A stretch of 64,000 nucleotides of DNA from Pseudomonas chlororaphis (GCF_001921865.1 NZ_MSCT01000020.1:124001-188000), one strand, 5' to 3'. Positions 44,495 through 53,163 are shown, numbered from the stretch's first letter. Notes: generated by a model not told the origin, from the sequence alone. Made by a program: numbers and translations.

Positions 44495-45496
44495 ATGATC
44501 CCGCTATTTACCTTTGAAGCCGATGAGAAGTTGCAACTACTAAGCCTTCTTGAAGATGTTCATCTATCGCCCTACAAGCACTACACCGACTTCTCGGAAG
44601 CGATAAGGCAACTTCACCCCCGGGTTCCAGAACGCTTTTTGCACGTGTGCCAAACCATCCGCGATGAACGAGCCAGCCATCAGCAAAAGATCCACGCCAT
44701 TCGCAACTGCCCCATGGACCAGGTGATTCCCGAACTGGACCCCGACGATCCGGTCGGCGACAAACACCTCAAGAAGAACCAGTTCATCAGCGAAGGTTTC
44801 CTTGAACTGTTCGCCCAGCTCACCGGCACCCCGCTGCTGTCCTACGAAACCAGGAACCAGGGCGACTTCTTTACCGATGTGATTGCGATCAAGAAGTACA
44901 GCGGGCAGCTCACCGGCTTCAGCGACAGCGAACTGGTGTTTCACAACGACCGGACCGCCCATAAAGTCAGGGCCGACTACATCACCCTGCTGGGCATGCG
45001 GTGCCCGGACGACGACCTGATCTACACCGGCTACATCGATGGCGCCGACATCGTGAAGAACCTCGAGCCCAAGCACATCGCCTGCTTGCGCGAGCCACAC
45101 TTCTATACAGTTTTCGATGTCTTCTCGCGGGACATGAACAAACAACTGAGCACGTCCGAGAAACACCCGATCCTGAGCAACGCTCACTCCATCCGCTTCC
45201 TCGACACCATGACCTGCGTCGCCGAAGAAGCCCCGCTGGAAGCGCGAGACGCCTTCATTGCCTTCAAAAGCGCAATGACCCGCTCGCAATGCAAGCGCCA
45301 CCGGATTCTCACCGGCGACTTGCTGACCTTCGCCAATCAGGACGGCCTGCATAACCGGGAAAAGATCGACATCCTCAATCCCGACAGTGCCGCGACTCGC
45401 TGGCTCTTGAAGACCTACGCCTTTAAAGATTCCAGCACCGCCGACAGTTTCGAAGCGTATTGGGCCAATAACAGGGCTGGCTGCGTCGTCGACTAA
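44495..45496 (+). CDS. Fe(II)/2-oxoglutarate oxygenase, clavaminate synthase/AsnO-like
   Basis: 333 residues. Non-haem iron dioxygenase of the clavaminate synthase-like family, whose members (AsnO, VioC, OrfP) hydroxylate free amino acids at the beta carbon. Iron ligands: His150 and Asp152 in VFHNDRTAH and His286 in GLHNRE. Arg302 in TRWLLKTYAF should bind 2-oxoglutarate. Spacing between the first motif and the distal His (about 134) and total length match AsnO. No carrier protein or NRPS lies nearby, so a free amino acid or small acid substrate is likely (inference). Confidence 0.82.
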   Translation: MIPLFTFEADEKLQLLSLLEDVHLSPYKHYTDFSEAIRQLHPRVPERFLHVCQTIRDERASHQQKIHAIRNCPMDQVIPELDPDDPVGDKHLKKNQFISEGFLELFAQLTGTPLLSYETRNQGDFFTDVIAIKKYSGQLTGFSDSELVFHNDRTAHKVRADYITLLGMRCPDDDLIYTGYIDGADIVKNLEPKHIACLREPHFYTVFDVFSRDMNKQLSTSEKHPILSNAHSIRFLDTMTCVAEEAPLEARDAFIAFKSAMTRSQCKRHRILTGDLLTFANQDGLHNREKIDILNPDSAATRWLLKTYAFKDSSTADSFEAYWANNRAGCVVD

Positions 45497-45565
45497 GTTC
45501 ATCCACACAATAATAAATTCATTATCTGCACAACCATGTCACTACTTGATGTCGGGGTGATTCAA

Positions 45566-46741
45566 ATGCGCCAACACGCATTCTCCAAACGGATTGCAAA
45601 CCTTGAACTTTCGGAAACTTACGCCATTTTAGATATGGTCCGCAGCCTGCGTGAGCAGGGCGAAGATATCGTCGATCTCGGCGGTGGCGAACCTGACTTC
45701 AGGACACCCGAACATGTCGTCGACGCGGCCGTCGAAGCCCTCTCGGACGGCGACACTCATTACACCCCCAGCCGCGGCACCAAGGCCTTGCTGGATGCCG
45801 TCGCGCATAAATACAAAACCGAACATGCGCTGGACCTCGCCGCCGATAAAAACATCATCATCACGCCATCGGCCAAGCACGCCTTGTTCATCGCGCTGAT
45901 GACCCTGCTGGACGAAGGCGATGAAATCATCATCCCGACGCCCAGCTGGGTGAGCTACAAGGCCATGGCCGCCATGGCCGGCGCCACCGTCAAGGCGGTG
46001 CCGCTGGATGGCCGGAACGGCTTCCTCCTCGAACCGCAGGTGCTGGAGCAAGCGATCACCCCGCGCACCAAGGCCATCCTGATCAACAACCCCAACAACC
46101 CGACCGGCCGCGTGCTGACCCGCGAAGAGGTCGAGGGGGTGGTGCAGGTGGCGTTGAAACACGGGCTGTACATCATTTCCGATGAGATCTATGAACGGGT
46201 CATCTATGGCCAGGCCCGCCATATCAGCATTGCCAGCATCGCAGGCGCCGAGGACATCACCGTCACCATCAGCGGCTTTTCCAAGGCCTACGCGATGACC
46301 GGATGGCGACTGGGCTACGTCGTCGCCGCCGAACCTATCGCCAACGAAATGCTCAAGGTCCACCAGCATACGGTCGGCTGCGCGGGCTCCTTCATTCAAC
46401 GCGGCGGCATTGCCGCGCTCAAGGGTTGCCAGCAGCGGATCGCCGACATGGTGACGGCCTATCAAAGGCGCCGCGACAGGCTGATCGACGGCCTGGAAAA
46501 AATTCCCGGCATCCAGTGCATAGCCCCCGAGGGCGCGCTGTACATCTTCGCCTCCATCGCCGACCTGGGGTTTGAAAACTCCCTGTCCTTCACCCGCTGG
46601 TTGCTCAGCACCGCCAAGGTCGCCGTCACCCCCGGCACCGCGTTTGGCGAAGGCGGCGAAGGCTATATCCGACTGTCTTTTGCCGGTAGCGACGAGGCCA
46701 TAGACGAGGCCGTCAAGCGTTTTCACCACGCCTTCCAATAA
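45566..46741 (+). CDS. Class I PLP aminotransferase
   Basis: 391 residues from the ATG at 45566 (GGGGTGA upstream); a start at 45536 lacks a ribosome-binding site. Aspartate-aminotransferase-like fold: DIVDLGGGEPDF near 39-50, THYTPSRGTKALLDAV, NNPNNPTGRVLTREE, ISDEIYERVIYG, the PLP lysine in SGFSKAYAMTGWRLGY, and the C-terminal RLSFAGSDEAIDEAV. Substrate unknown. Follows the oxygenase and would add or remove the amino group of its substrate or product. Confidence 0.88.
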   Translation: MRQHAFSKRIANLELSETYAILDMVRSLREQGEDIVDLGGGEPDFRTPEHVVDAAVEALSDGDTHYTPSRGTKALLDAVAHKYKTEHALDLAADKNIIITPSAKHALFIALMTLLDEGDEIIIPTPSWVSYKAMAAMAGATVKAVPLDGRNGFLLEPQVLEQAITPRTKAILINNPNNPTGRVLTREEVEGVVQVALKHGLYIISDEIYERVIYGQARHISIASIAGAEDITVTISGFSKAYAMTGWRLGYVVAAEPIANEMLKVHQHTVGCAGSFIQRGGIAALKGCQQRIADMVTAYQRRRDRLIDGLEKIPGIQCIAPEGALYIFASIADLGFENSLSFTRWLLSTAKVAVTPGTAFGEGGEGYIRLSFAGSDEAIDEAVKRFHHAFQ

Positions 46742-46788
46742 CCGCCCGTCCTTCTCGATCCGTCACCCCCATACAAACAGGAGTCTGT

Positions 46789-48693
46789 ATGTCTCTGCGA
46801 CACATCGCGCCTTCGTCGCCCGCACACCGCATCGCCATCATCGGCAGCGGCCCCCGCGGCCTGTCCGTGCTGGAGCGCCTGGCCGCGCTCATGCTCATGG
46901 ACGCCCCCGCCACGCCCGTCATCGTCTACCTGATCGACAGCGCCCAGATGGGTTCCGGTCGGGTATGGCGCACCGACCAGCCACGCCATTACGTGATGAA
47001 CACCGTCGCCGAAGAGGTCTCTTCCTTCTCCGGGCCGTTGGACGACGGCCCCATCCGGCCCGGCGCCGGACCGTCGCTGGCGCAGTGGTGGCGTTCCGTG
47101 GACCCGGCCTACCCGGGGCCGAATGCCTATGCGCCTCGCGCGGTCCATGGCGAGTACATGCAATTCGTGCTGTCGACCATCGAGGCCAGCTTCACACCGA
47201 ACATCTCGCTGCAGCGCATAGCCGCGGTGGTCGTCGACCTGGTCAACGACGACAACATCCAGACCCTGGAACTGGATAACGGCGCCTTTCTCCAGGCCGA
47301 CAAAGTGGTCATCGCCACCGGCCATCCCACCCCCGAATTGGTCGGCTGGGAAAAGGAGTTGCAGCAGTTCGCCCAGCAGACGCCAGGGCTGGCGTTCTTT
47401 CGCGGAGACTCCGCCGCGGACATGCCATTGGAGCACATCGAGCCTCAGCAGCAGGTGGGCATCGTCGGGCTGGGGCTGGCGTTCCACGACATAGTCGCGG
47501 CCCTGACCGTGGGTCGCGGAGGCCGTTTCAACGTGGTCGACGGTATCACCACCTATACCCCGTCGAACCGCGAACCCAAGCTGTTCGCCGGGTCCCGCAG
47601 CGGCATGCTGATCCCCGCCAGGGGCCGCAACCAGAAGGGGCCGAACTTTCAGTACCAACCGCTGTGCATCACCCGAGACAAAATCGACGCGCTGCAAAAA
47701 CGCGGTCAGATCGATTTTGCCGCCGAAGTGCTGCCGCTGCTGTTGGCTGAAATCAACATCGTCTACTTCGCCACGGCCATACGTGCCGAGGCGGGGCTGG
47801 AAGCCGAGCAACAGTTCAAGGATCGCGTGGCGCAACAGCAGCTGTTCACCGTGCAAGCGCTGGTCGCCGAGGCCGCCCGCTTTGGCGTAGCGGACCTGCC
47901 CCTGCTGGACATCGACCGCCTGGCCCGACCGTTCCGGGCAAAGGAATTCCACAGCCCGGCGGACTTTACCGACGCCCTCGACCAGGTCCTGGAAGAAGAC
48001 CTGCGCTGCGCCCGCGAGGGCAACGTCGACAACCCGATGAAAGCCGCCCTGGACACGATTCGCGATACCCGCGCGCTGATCAGGAGCGTGGCGGATTTCG
48101 GCCGGCTGGCGCCCCGCTCCCACCAAGAAGACTTCTTGCAGTATTACGCCCCCACCAGCCTGTTCCTCACCGCGGGCCCACCCCTTTACCGGACCGAGCA
48201 GATCCGCGCGCTGATCGCCGCGGGGGTACTGACCCTGGTCGGGCCGGAAACGGTGTATGGCATCGATCGGCCACAGCAGAAGTTCAGCATCGAATCACCC
48301 AGGGTCCGCCAGTCCCGGCAGTTGCTCGAGGTGGTGATCGACGGCCGCATCCCTTCGCCGGACTTGCTGCGGGACCCGTCGCCACTGACCCGCAACCTGG
48401 TCCGTCGCGGGTACTGGACCAACTACGTCAATCAGGGCCCCCGCGACCGCTTCGTCACCGGCGGCGTGGCCGTCACCCCCGGCCCTTATCACCCGATCGA
48501 CCGCGCGGGCCAGCCCATCGAGGGGCTCTACGTGCTGGGCCTGCCTTCGGAGCACACCCGCTGGTTCATGCAGGCCGGCAGCAGCCGACCGGGCTTCTGG
48601 ACCGACTTCGCCCAGGATGCCCACTTCGTCGCATCCGACGCCTTGAAGCCGGCCTACGCGCAGGCGCCTGTCGAAATCACTGAAGTTGCCTGA
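46789..48693 (+). CDS. FAD/NAD(P)-binding protein of unknown reaction
   Basis: 634 residues. N-terminal Rossmann dinucleotide motif IAIIGSGPRGLSVLERL (about 14-30) and a second one later (VGIVGLGLAFHDIVAAL, about 223-239), the layout of the FAD-NAD(P)-binding family related to N-hydroxylases and class B flavoprotein monooxygenases. RHYVMNTVAEEVSSF and NQGPRDRFVTGGVAVTPGPYHP are further conserved-looking blocks. AGGAG precedes the ATG. Possibly an amine or carbon oxidase or monooxygenase of the cluster; function not known. Confidence 0.78.
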   Translation: MSLRHIAPSSPAHRIAIIGSGPRGLSVLERLAALMLMDAPATPVIVYLIDSAQMGSGRVWRTDQPRHYVMNTVAEEVSSFSGPLDDGPIRPGAGPSLAQWWRSVDPAYPGPNAYAPRAVHGEYMQFVLSTIEASFTPNISLQRIAAVVVDLVNDDNIQTLELDNGAFLQADKVVIATGHPTPELVGWEKELQQFAQQTPGLAFFRGDSAADMPLEHIEPQQQVGIVGLGLAFHDIVAALTVGRGGRFNVVDGITTYTPSNREPKLFAGSRSGMLIPARGRNQKGPNFQYQPLCITRDKIDALQKRGQIDFAAEVLPLLLAEINIVYFATAIRAEAGLEAEQQFKDRVAQQQLFTVQALVAEAARFGVADLPLLDIDRLARPFRAKEFHSPADFTDALDQVLEEDLRCAREGNVDNPMKAALDTIRDTRALIRSVADFGRLAPRSHQEDFLQYYAPTSLFLTAGPPLYRTEQIRALIAAGVLTLVGPETVYGIDRPQQKFSIESPRVRQSRQLLEVVIDGRIPSPDLLRDPSPLTRNLVRRGYWTNYVNQGPRDRFVTGGVAVTPGPYHPIDRAGQPIEGLYVLGLPSEHTRWFMQAGSSRPGFWTDFAQDAHFVASDALKPAYAQAPVEITEVA

Positions 48694-48720
48694 CCGCCCT
48701 CTCATTTAAAGGAATGCATG

Positions 48721-49311
48721 ATGTCTGCAAAGAAAGCACTGCTGGTCATGGACTTCATCAATGAAATCGTCCATCCCGAAGGGGTGTATGCCCGTGAAGG
48801 CTATTACCAGCAGACTCAGGAACGCCGGGTCGTGGAAAAAGCCGAGGCGGCGCTGAACTACGCCCGCAACCATCGCCTGCCGATCATCTTTATCGTCGTC
48901 GGCTTCAATGCCCACTATGAAGGTTTCCCCAAACGCTCCAGGGTGTTCGCACCGGCGAAGGAGCACGGGGTCTTGAAGTTGAATACCTGGTCCACCCAGG
49001 TGCATGAAGACCTGCGCCCTCGCGAAGACGAAATCGTCATCGCCAAGAGCCGGGTCAGCCCGTTCTATCAAACCAACCTGGAATTGATCCTCAGGTCCCA
49101 GGGTATCGAAGAGTTGGTCCTGACCGGGGTGTCGACCGAGCACGTGGTCCTCGCCACGACCCTCGACGGGCATGACCGGGACTTCGAGATTACCGTGCTG
49201 GAAGACGCCTGCGCGGCGGTCACCCAGGAGCGTCACCTGGCGGCGATGGAACGCATATCCCGCACGGCGAACATCAGCTCGACCCTCGACTTCATCACCT
49301 CTTCCCTCTGA
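48721..49311 (+). CDS. Isochorismatase-fold hydrolase lacking the catalytic cysteine
   Basis: 196 residues. Cysteine-hydrolase-like fold with Asp11 (LLVMDFINEI) and Lys109 (IAKSRVSPFYQ), but the cysteine expected in the GVxTxxC motif is Val142 (GVSTEHVVLATTL). True isochorismatases such as PhzD also lack this cysteine and hydrolyse a vinyl ether with the Asp and Lys, so an acid-type hydrolysis rather than amide cleavage is possible. A second ATG one codon upstream (48718) also fits. 27 bp after the FAD protein gene. Confidence 0.8.
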   Translation: MSAKKALLVMDFINEIVHPEGVYAREGYYQQTQERRVVEKAEAALNYARNHRLPIIFIVVGFNAHYEGFPKRSRVFAPAKEHGVLKLNTWSTQVHEDLRPREDEIVIAKSRVSPFYQTNLELILRSQGIEELVLTGVSTEHVVLATTLDGHDRDFEITVLEDACAAVTQERHLAAMERISRTANISSTLDFITSSL

Positions 49312-49324
49312 CAGGCGCTCCTCC

Positions 49325-49744
49325 ATGAACCCGACAGTTCTCAATCTGCTGAATCTTTCCTGCGAGCCGGACTCGATCCAATGGTCGGCTCACCAGCAAC
49401 TGGGCCGCAGCGGCGCCAGTATCCACACGCTTTTCGAGTGCAAGGAAAGCGCCCAGCGTATCGCCCTGATCCGCTGCGAAGCGGGCGCCAGCGCCCAGTC
49501 TCACCACCACCTGGGCCATGAAACCTTCTTGATCCTCGACGGCGACTTCGAAGACGAAAACGGCATTTACCACAAGGGCGACCTGGTGATTTACCCGCCG
49601 GGCAGCAGCCATGCCTGGAAGTCCTCCACGGGCGCGTTGATCTACGCCATCTGGGGCGGCGCGGTGACCTCGATACAAGCGCCGCCCGCGGCCAACCATG
49701 CCGCCTACGACAACAGCGTCTATGACGGCCGGCACTTGATCTGA
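49325..49744 (+). CDS. Small cupin-domain protein
   Basis: 139 residues. Single cupin barrel with metal ligands in SHHHLGHET (His60-62 region, His65, Glu66) and the second motif PPGSSHAW (His96). It resembles the ChrR-like cupin used in metalloenzymes and in sensors; within this operon an enzymatic (dioxygenase or isomerase) role is plausible. 13 bp after the hydrolase and 30 bp before the dehydratase. Confidence 0.82.
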   Translation: MNPTVLNLLNLSCEPDSIQWSAHQQLGRSGASIHTLFECKESAQRIALIRCEAGASAQSHHHLGHETFLILDGDFEDENGIYHKGDLVIYPPGSSHAWKSSTGALIYAIWGGAVTSIQAPPAANHAAYDNSVYDGRHLI

Positions 49745-49774
49745 AACCGTCGGCTATTTCTTTTGGGGTGAATC

Positions 49775-51766
49775 ATGGGTTTCAAGCTTGATGGAAAGCT
49801 GCTGTTTCTCAGCAGCGATCCTTTGAAGATGTCACGGCAGCTGGGCGGGCACACACTGACCCTGGACGACGCACGGCCGCTGCGCGACGACATTTCAACG
49901 GACGAAATAACACCGATCCCCGTGTTGGCTTTTTTTGACCAGCGGCTCGGTTCGTACCCTTACGTCGGCCTCAAGACAGGCCCGGTACTGCCGATCGGCA
50001 AGGACGCCGTAGCCTCCCGAGGGTTTGAAGTGACGGTGGCAGGCACCCGCTACGGCAAAGGTTCTTCCCGCGAGCACAGCCCGCTGGCCGAGAAAAAGGC
50101 CGGTATCCGCCTGGTCATTGCCGAAAGCTTCGAGCGCATTTACCGACAGAATGCCGACAACATCGGGCTGCTGACTTCGACCGACCTGTCGTTGGTGCCG
50201 CGCCTGCTGGCAGGCGAAGAGCTGACGATGGAGGAGCTGATCGGCAACCGGGACTCGCTGTCGACAGCGATCCTGCACAGCGGCGGGCTGCTGAACTACG
50301 GCCGTGAGCACTTGCGCCACGAGCCTGCTGCGCCTGTGGAGCAAGCGCCCGCCCTGCCGACGGGGCCGCTGAGTTTTGCCGAAAAGATCATTCACCGGCA
50401 TCTGATCAAGGCTCGCGGGGCCGAACGCGTCGAACACGGCGCGGGCATCCTGCTGAAGGCCGACTGGCGCTTTATCCACGAGTACTACACCGGGCTCTGC
50501 GCGCACTTGTTGCACGATGCATTCGGCGAAGACATTGCCCTGCACCAGGCGGAATCGATCCTGGCGTTCGAGGACCACCTGTCGTACAAGCACCGCAGCC
50601 CCGCGCACCTGCAAAACAGCCTGGTGGGCGAACTCGATGGCTTGTCCCAGGCCCATCGCGACTTCGTCGAGCGGCATCGGCTCAGCGCCCACGGCTATCT
50701 GGCGGCAGAAGGCAGCGAGGGGATCTCCCACGCGATGATGGCCGAGCAATACGCCCTGCCCGGGCAAGTCGTGGTCGGCACCGACTCCCATACCCCCCAC
50801 AGCGGCGCGCTCGGTTGCCTGGCGTTTGGCGTGGGCACCACCGACATGGCCAATGCGTTCATGACCGGTTCGGTGAGGACCGTGTACCCACAGGTATTGC
50901 GCATCTCCCTGGTCGGCCGCCTCGCCGCCGGCGTGACCGCCAAGGATCTGGTACTCGCGCTGTTGGCCGACAGCCGGATCAAGGCGGGTCACGGCGTCGG
51001 CAAGATCTTCGAGTTCAGCGGCCCGGCGCTGGCGTTCCTGTCGACCGACGAACGCACGACGCTGACCAACATGACCGCGGAACTGGGCGGCTTCACCGGC
51101 ATCGTCGTGCCCGATCAGGAGACCGTGCGTTTTCTCAAGGAGCGCCGCAACCTCGACTTCGTGCTTGAACCCTGGATGACCAGCGATCCGCAGGCCTCCT
51201 ACGCCGATACGCTAGTGCTCGATTGCGACCAGCTCCTGCCGATGATTGCCGCCCCGGGCGACCCCGGCAACGGGCAACGCCTCACCGACCTGAGCGACCG
51301 GGTCACTGTCGATATCGCCTATGGCGGCTCCTGCACGGCGGGCAAGCGGGATGACTTCGACCATTATTTCGAGGTGATCAACTGGGCGCTCGACAACGGG
51401 CTGACCCTGCACCCCGAGGTCAAGCTCTACTTGCAGTTCGGCACCGTGGATGTGCGCGACTACTGCGAGCGCAAGGGTTACCTGCCAGCATTCGAGGCCT
51501 TTGGCGCGGAACTGCTGCAGCCGGCTTGCGGCGCTTGCGCGAATTGCGGCCCCGGCTCATCGACCCGCCAGGAACAAGTCACCGTCAGCGCCATCAACCG
51601 CAACTTCCCAGGGCGCTCCGGCCCGGGCCAGGTCTGGCTGGCCAGCCCGCCGACCGTGGTGGCCAGCGCCATCGCCGGTTACATCACCTCGTTCGCCGCG
51701 CTGCAAACCCAGCACACCCCCCGCAAGCGTCGCCATCCGGACAGAAGACCGGCCCTGGCTCGCTGA
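49775..51766 (+). CDS. Fused aconitase/LeuCD-type dehydratase, swivel domain first
   Basis: 663 residues. Residues 1-180 form a LeuD-like swivel domain (YGKGSSREHSPLAEKK near 93-108, NADNIGLL). Residues 198-645 form the LeuC/aconitase Fe-S domain: VGTDSHTPHSGALGCLAFGVGTTDMA near 334-359, and cluster cysteines Cys520 (YGGSCTAGKRD) and Cys585/Cys588 (CGACANCGPGSS). The order is reversed from ordinary aconitase and like AcnB without its HEAT domain. It should isomerise a hydroxy di- or tricarboxylic acid. Core leuCD serve leucine synthesis elsewhere, so this copy is specialised (inference). A terminator follows. Confidence 0.85.
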   Translation: MGFKLDGKLLFLSSDPLKMSRQLGGHTLTLDDARPLRDDISTDEITPIPVLAFFDQRLGSYPYVGLKTGPVLPIGKDAVASRGFEVTVAGTRYGKGSSREHSPLAEKKAGIRLVIAESFERIYRQNADNIGLLTSTDLSLVPRLLAGEELTMEELIGNRDSLSTAILHSGGLLNYGREHLRHEPAAPVEQAPALPTGPLSFAEKIIHRHLIKARGAERVEHGAGILLKADWRFIHEYYTGLCAHLLHDAFGEDIALHQAESILAFEDHLSYKHRSPAHLQNSLVGELDGLSQAHRDFVERHRLSAHGYLAAEGSEGISHAMMAEQYALPGQVVVGTDSHTPHSGALGCLAFGVGTTDMANAFMTGSVRTVYPQVLRISLVGRLAAGVTAKDLVLALLADSRIKAGHGVGKIFEFSGPALAFLSTDERTTLTNMTAELGGFTGIVVPDQETVRFLKERRNLDFVLEPWMTSDPQASYADTLVLDCDQLLPMIAAPGDPGNGQRLTDLSDRVTVDIAYGGSCTAGKRDDFDHYFEVINWALDNGLTLHPEVKLYLQFGTVDVRDYCERKGYLPAFEAFGAELLQPACGACANCGPGSSTRQEQVTVSAINRNFPGRSGPGQVWLASPPTVVASAIAGYITSFAALQTQHTPRKRRHPDRRPALAR

Positions 51767-51772
51767 CATCGA

Positions 51773-51800
51773 AAGGCGGCGCAGCCACCCGCGCCGCCTT
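51773..51800 (+). terminator. Terminator closing the 44-52 kb operon
   Basis: AAGGCGGCGC-AGCCACCC-GCGCCGCCTT, a perfect 10-bp stem, followed by CTCCCCTCT rather than a pure T-run. Confidence 0.75.
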
Positions 51801-52001
51801 CTCCCCTCTGCGCTTCTTGAGCGCCTGCCTGGCACCCCCGAACCAGGCAGGACAGCTCCCCGGCCAGCGCTTGAAAAAATCTCAACTGATTACCGGCTTT
51901 TCCCTCTCGCAAACATGATCGAGATCAACAGGCACTCATTGCCCAGCCCTAAAAATGACCGCAGGACATTCAACGAAACTGAACAGAAGCACAGGCCCCC
52001 C

Positions 52002-53060
52002 ATGAGTGAAGAATCCACCGCCCTGCCCCTGCCATCCGCCCCCGCGAAAAAAGCGCCCGCCAGCCCCGGTCCTGCCGCCAAGGCCGCGCCGCGCAAAGCC
52101 GCCGTCCCACGCCCCCGTCGCCCACGCAGCGCGACCAAGGCCGCGCCCGTGAAAACCGCCGAGGCCGAAATCAGCGCCATCAGCCAGCAGCCCATGGCCC
52201 TGCAAGTGGCCAGCGCCCCCCATGGCTCCAACGAGGACAGCGTGACGGCCAGGCTGCCCAACGGCTATCCCTACCGCAGCCGCATGCGCCGCGCCGAGTA
52301 CGAAAAGGCCAAGCAGGAATTGCAGATCGAACTGCTCAAGGTGCAAAGCTGGGTCAAGGAAACCGGGCAGCGAGTGGTGGTGCTGTTCGAGGGCCGCGAC
52401 GCCGCGGGCAAGGGCGGCACCATCAAGCGCTTCATGGAGCACCTGAACCCGCGCGGCGCGCGGATCGTCGCCCTGGAAAAACCCAGCGAGCAGGAACAGG
52501 GCCAGTGGTATTTCCAGCGCTACATCCAGCACCTGCCCACTGCCGGGGAAATGGTCTTCTTCGACCGCTCCTGGTACAACCGCGCCGGCGTCGAGCGGGT
52601 CATGGATTTCTGCTCGCCCCTGCAATACCTGGAGTTCATGCGCCAGGCGCCCGACCTGGAACGCATGCTGTGCAACAGCGGCATCCTGCTGTTCAAGTAC
52701 TGGTTCTCGGTCAACCGCGAGGAGCAACTGCGGCGCTTCATCTCGCGCCGCGACGACCCGCTCAAGCACTGGAAACTCTCGCCCATCGACATCAAGTCGC
52801 TGGACAAGTGGGACGAATACACCGCCGCCAAGCAGGCGATGTTCTTCCACACCGACACCGCCGACGCGCCCTGGACGGTGATCAAGTCGGACGACAAGAA
52901 GCGCGCGCGGATCAGTTGCATCCGCCACTTCCTGCACTCCCTCGACTACCCGGGCAAGAACCTGCGGGTGGCCCACCAACCCGACCCGCTGCTGGTCGGC
53001 CGGGCCTCCCGCGTCATGGAGGAAGACGAGCAGGTGCAGGGCAGCCTCGTCGCACCTTGA
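52002..53060 (+). CDS. ppk2: Polyphosphate kinase 2
   Basis: 352 residues. Uses polyphosphate to phosphorylate GDP or ADP. The catalytic core (about 95-340) has the Walker A LFEGRDAAGKGGTIKRF, Walker B EMVFFDRSWYNRAG and lid region SRRDDPLKHWKLSP. The first 60 residues are a low-complexity Ala/Pro/Lys tail (PAAKAAPRKAAVPRPRR) like pseudomonad histone-H1-like tails, possibly for nucleic acid or polyphosphate binding. Start at MSEESTALPL is preferred; an ATG 84 bp upstream would give an unlikely extension. Confidence 0.93.
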   Translation: MSEESTALPLPSAPAKKAPASPGPAAKAAPRKAAVPRPRRPRSATKAAPVKTAEAEISAISQQPMALQVASAPHGSNEDSVTARLPNGYPYRSRMRRAEYEKAKQELQIELLKVQSWVKETGQRVVVLFEGRDAAGKGGTIKRFMEHLNPRGARIVALEKPSEQEQGQWYFQRYIQHLPTAGEMVFFDRSWYNRAGVERVMDFCSPLQYLEFMRQAPDLERMLCNSGILLFKYWFSVNREEQLRRFISRRDDPLKHWKLSPIDIKSLDKWDEYTAAKQAMFFHTDTADAPWTVIKSDDKKRARISCIRHFLHSLDYPGKNLRVAHQPDPLLVGRASRVMEEDEQVQGSLVAP

Positions 53061-53073
53061 TCCGCGCCCCCCC

Positions 53074-53163
53074 CTGTAGGAGCGAGCTTGCTCACGATAG
53101 CGTCCGACCAGACAGTACCGCCACTGGCCGCTACGCGGATCGCGAGCAAGCTCGCTCCTACAG
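53074..53163. repeat. REP pair overlapping the sensor kinase stop codon
   Basis: TGTAGGAGCGAGCTTGCTCACG at the left and ATCGCGAGCAAGCTCGCTCC TACAG at the right, inverted. The right copy supplies the stop codon (TAG) of the histidine kinase gene on the minus strand. Confidence 0.88.

Noticed and set aside
46723..48126. 467-codon open frame antisense to the FAD-binding gene
   Set aside because: The plus-strand frame has Rossmann motifs and a ribosome-binding site; the antisense frame has neither.
41871..51766. Genomic island inserted at tRNA-Leu
   Set aside because: No integrase and no second copy of the tRNA 3' end were seen before or after the cluster in the window; the tRNA has its own terminator.
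42129..51766. Cluster as an NRPS, PKS or phosphonate pathway
   Set aside because: No adenylation, carrier, ketosynthase or PEP mutase motif (e.g. EDKxxxxxNS) is present.
49775..51766. Fused dehydratase as the housekeeping leuC/leuD
   Set aside because: Its context is accessory, the domain order is reversed, and housekeeping leuC and leuD in Pseudomonas are separate genes.
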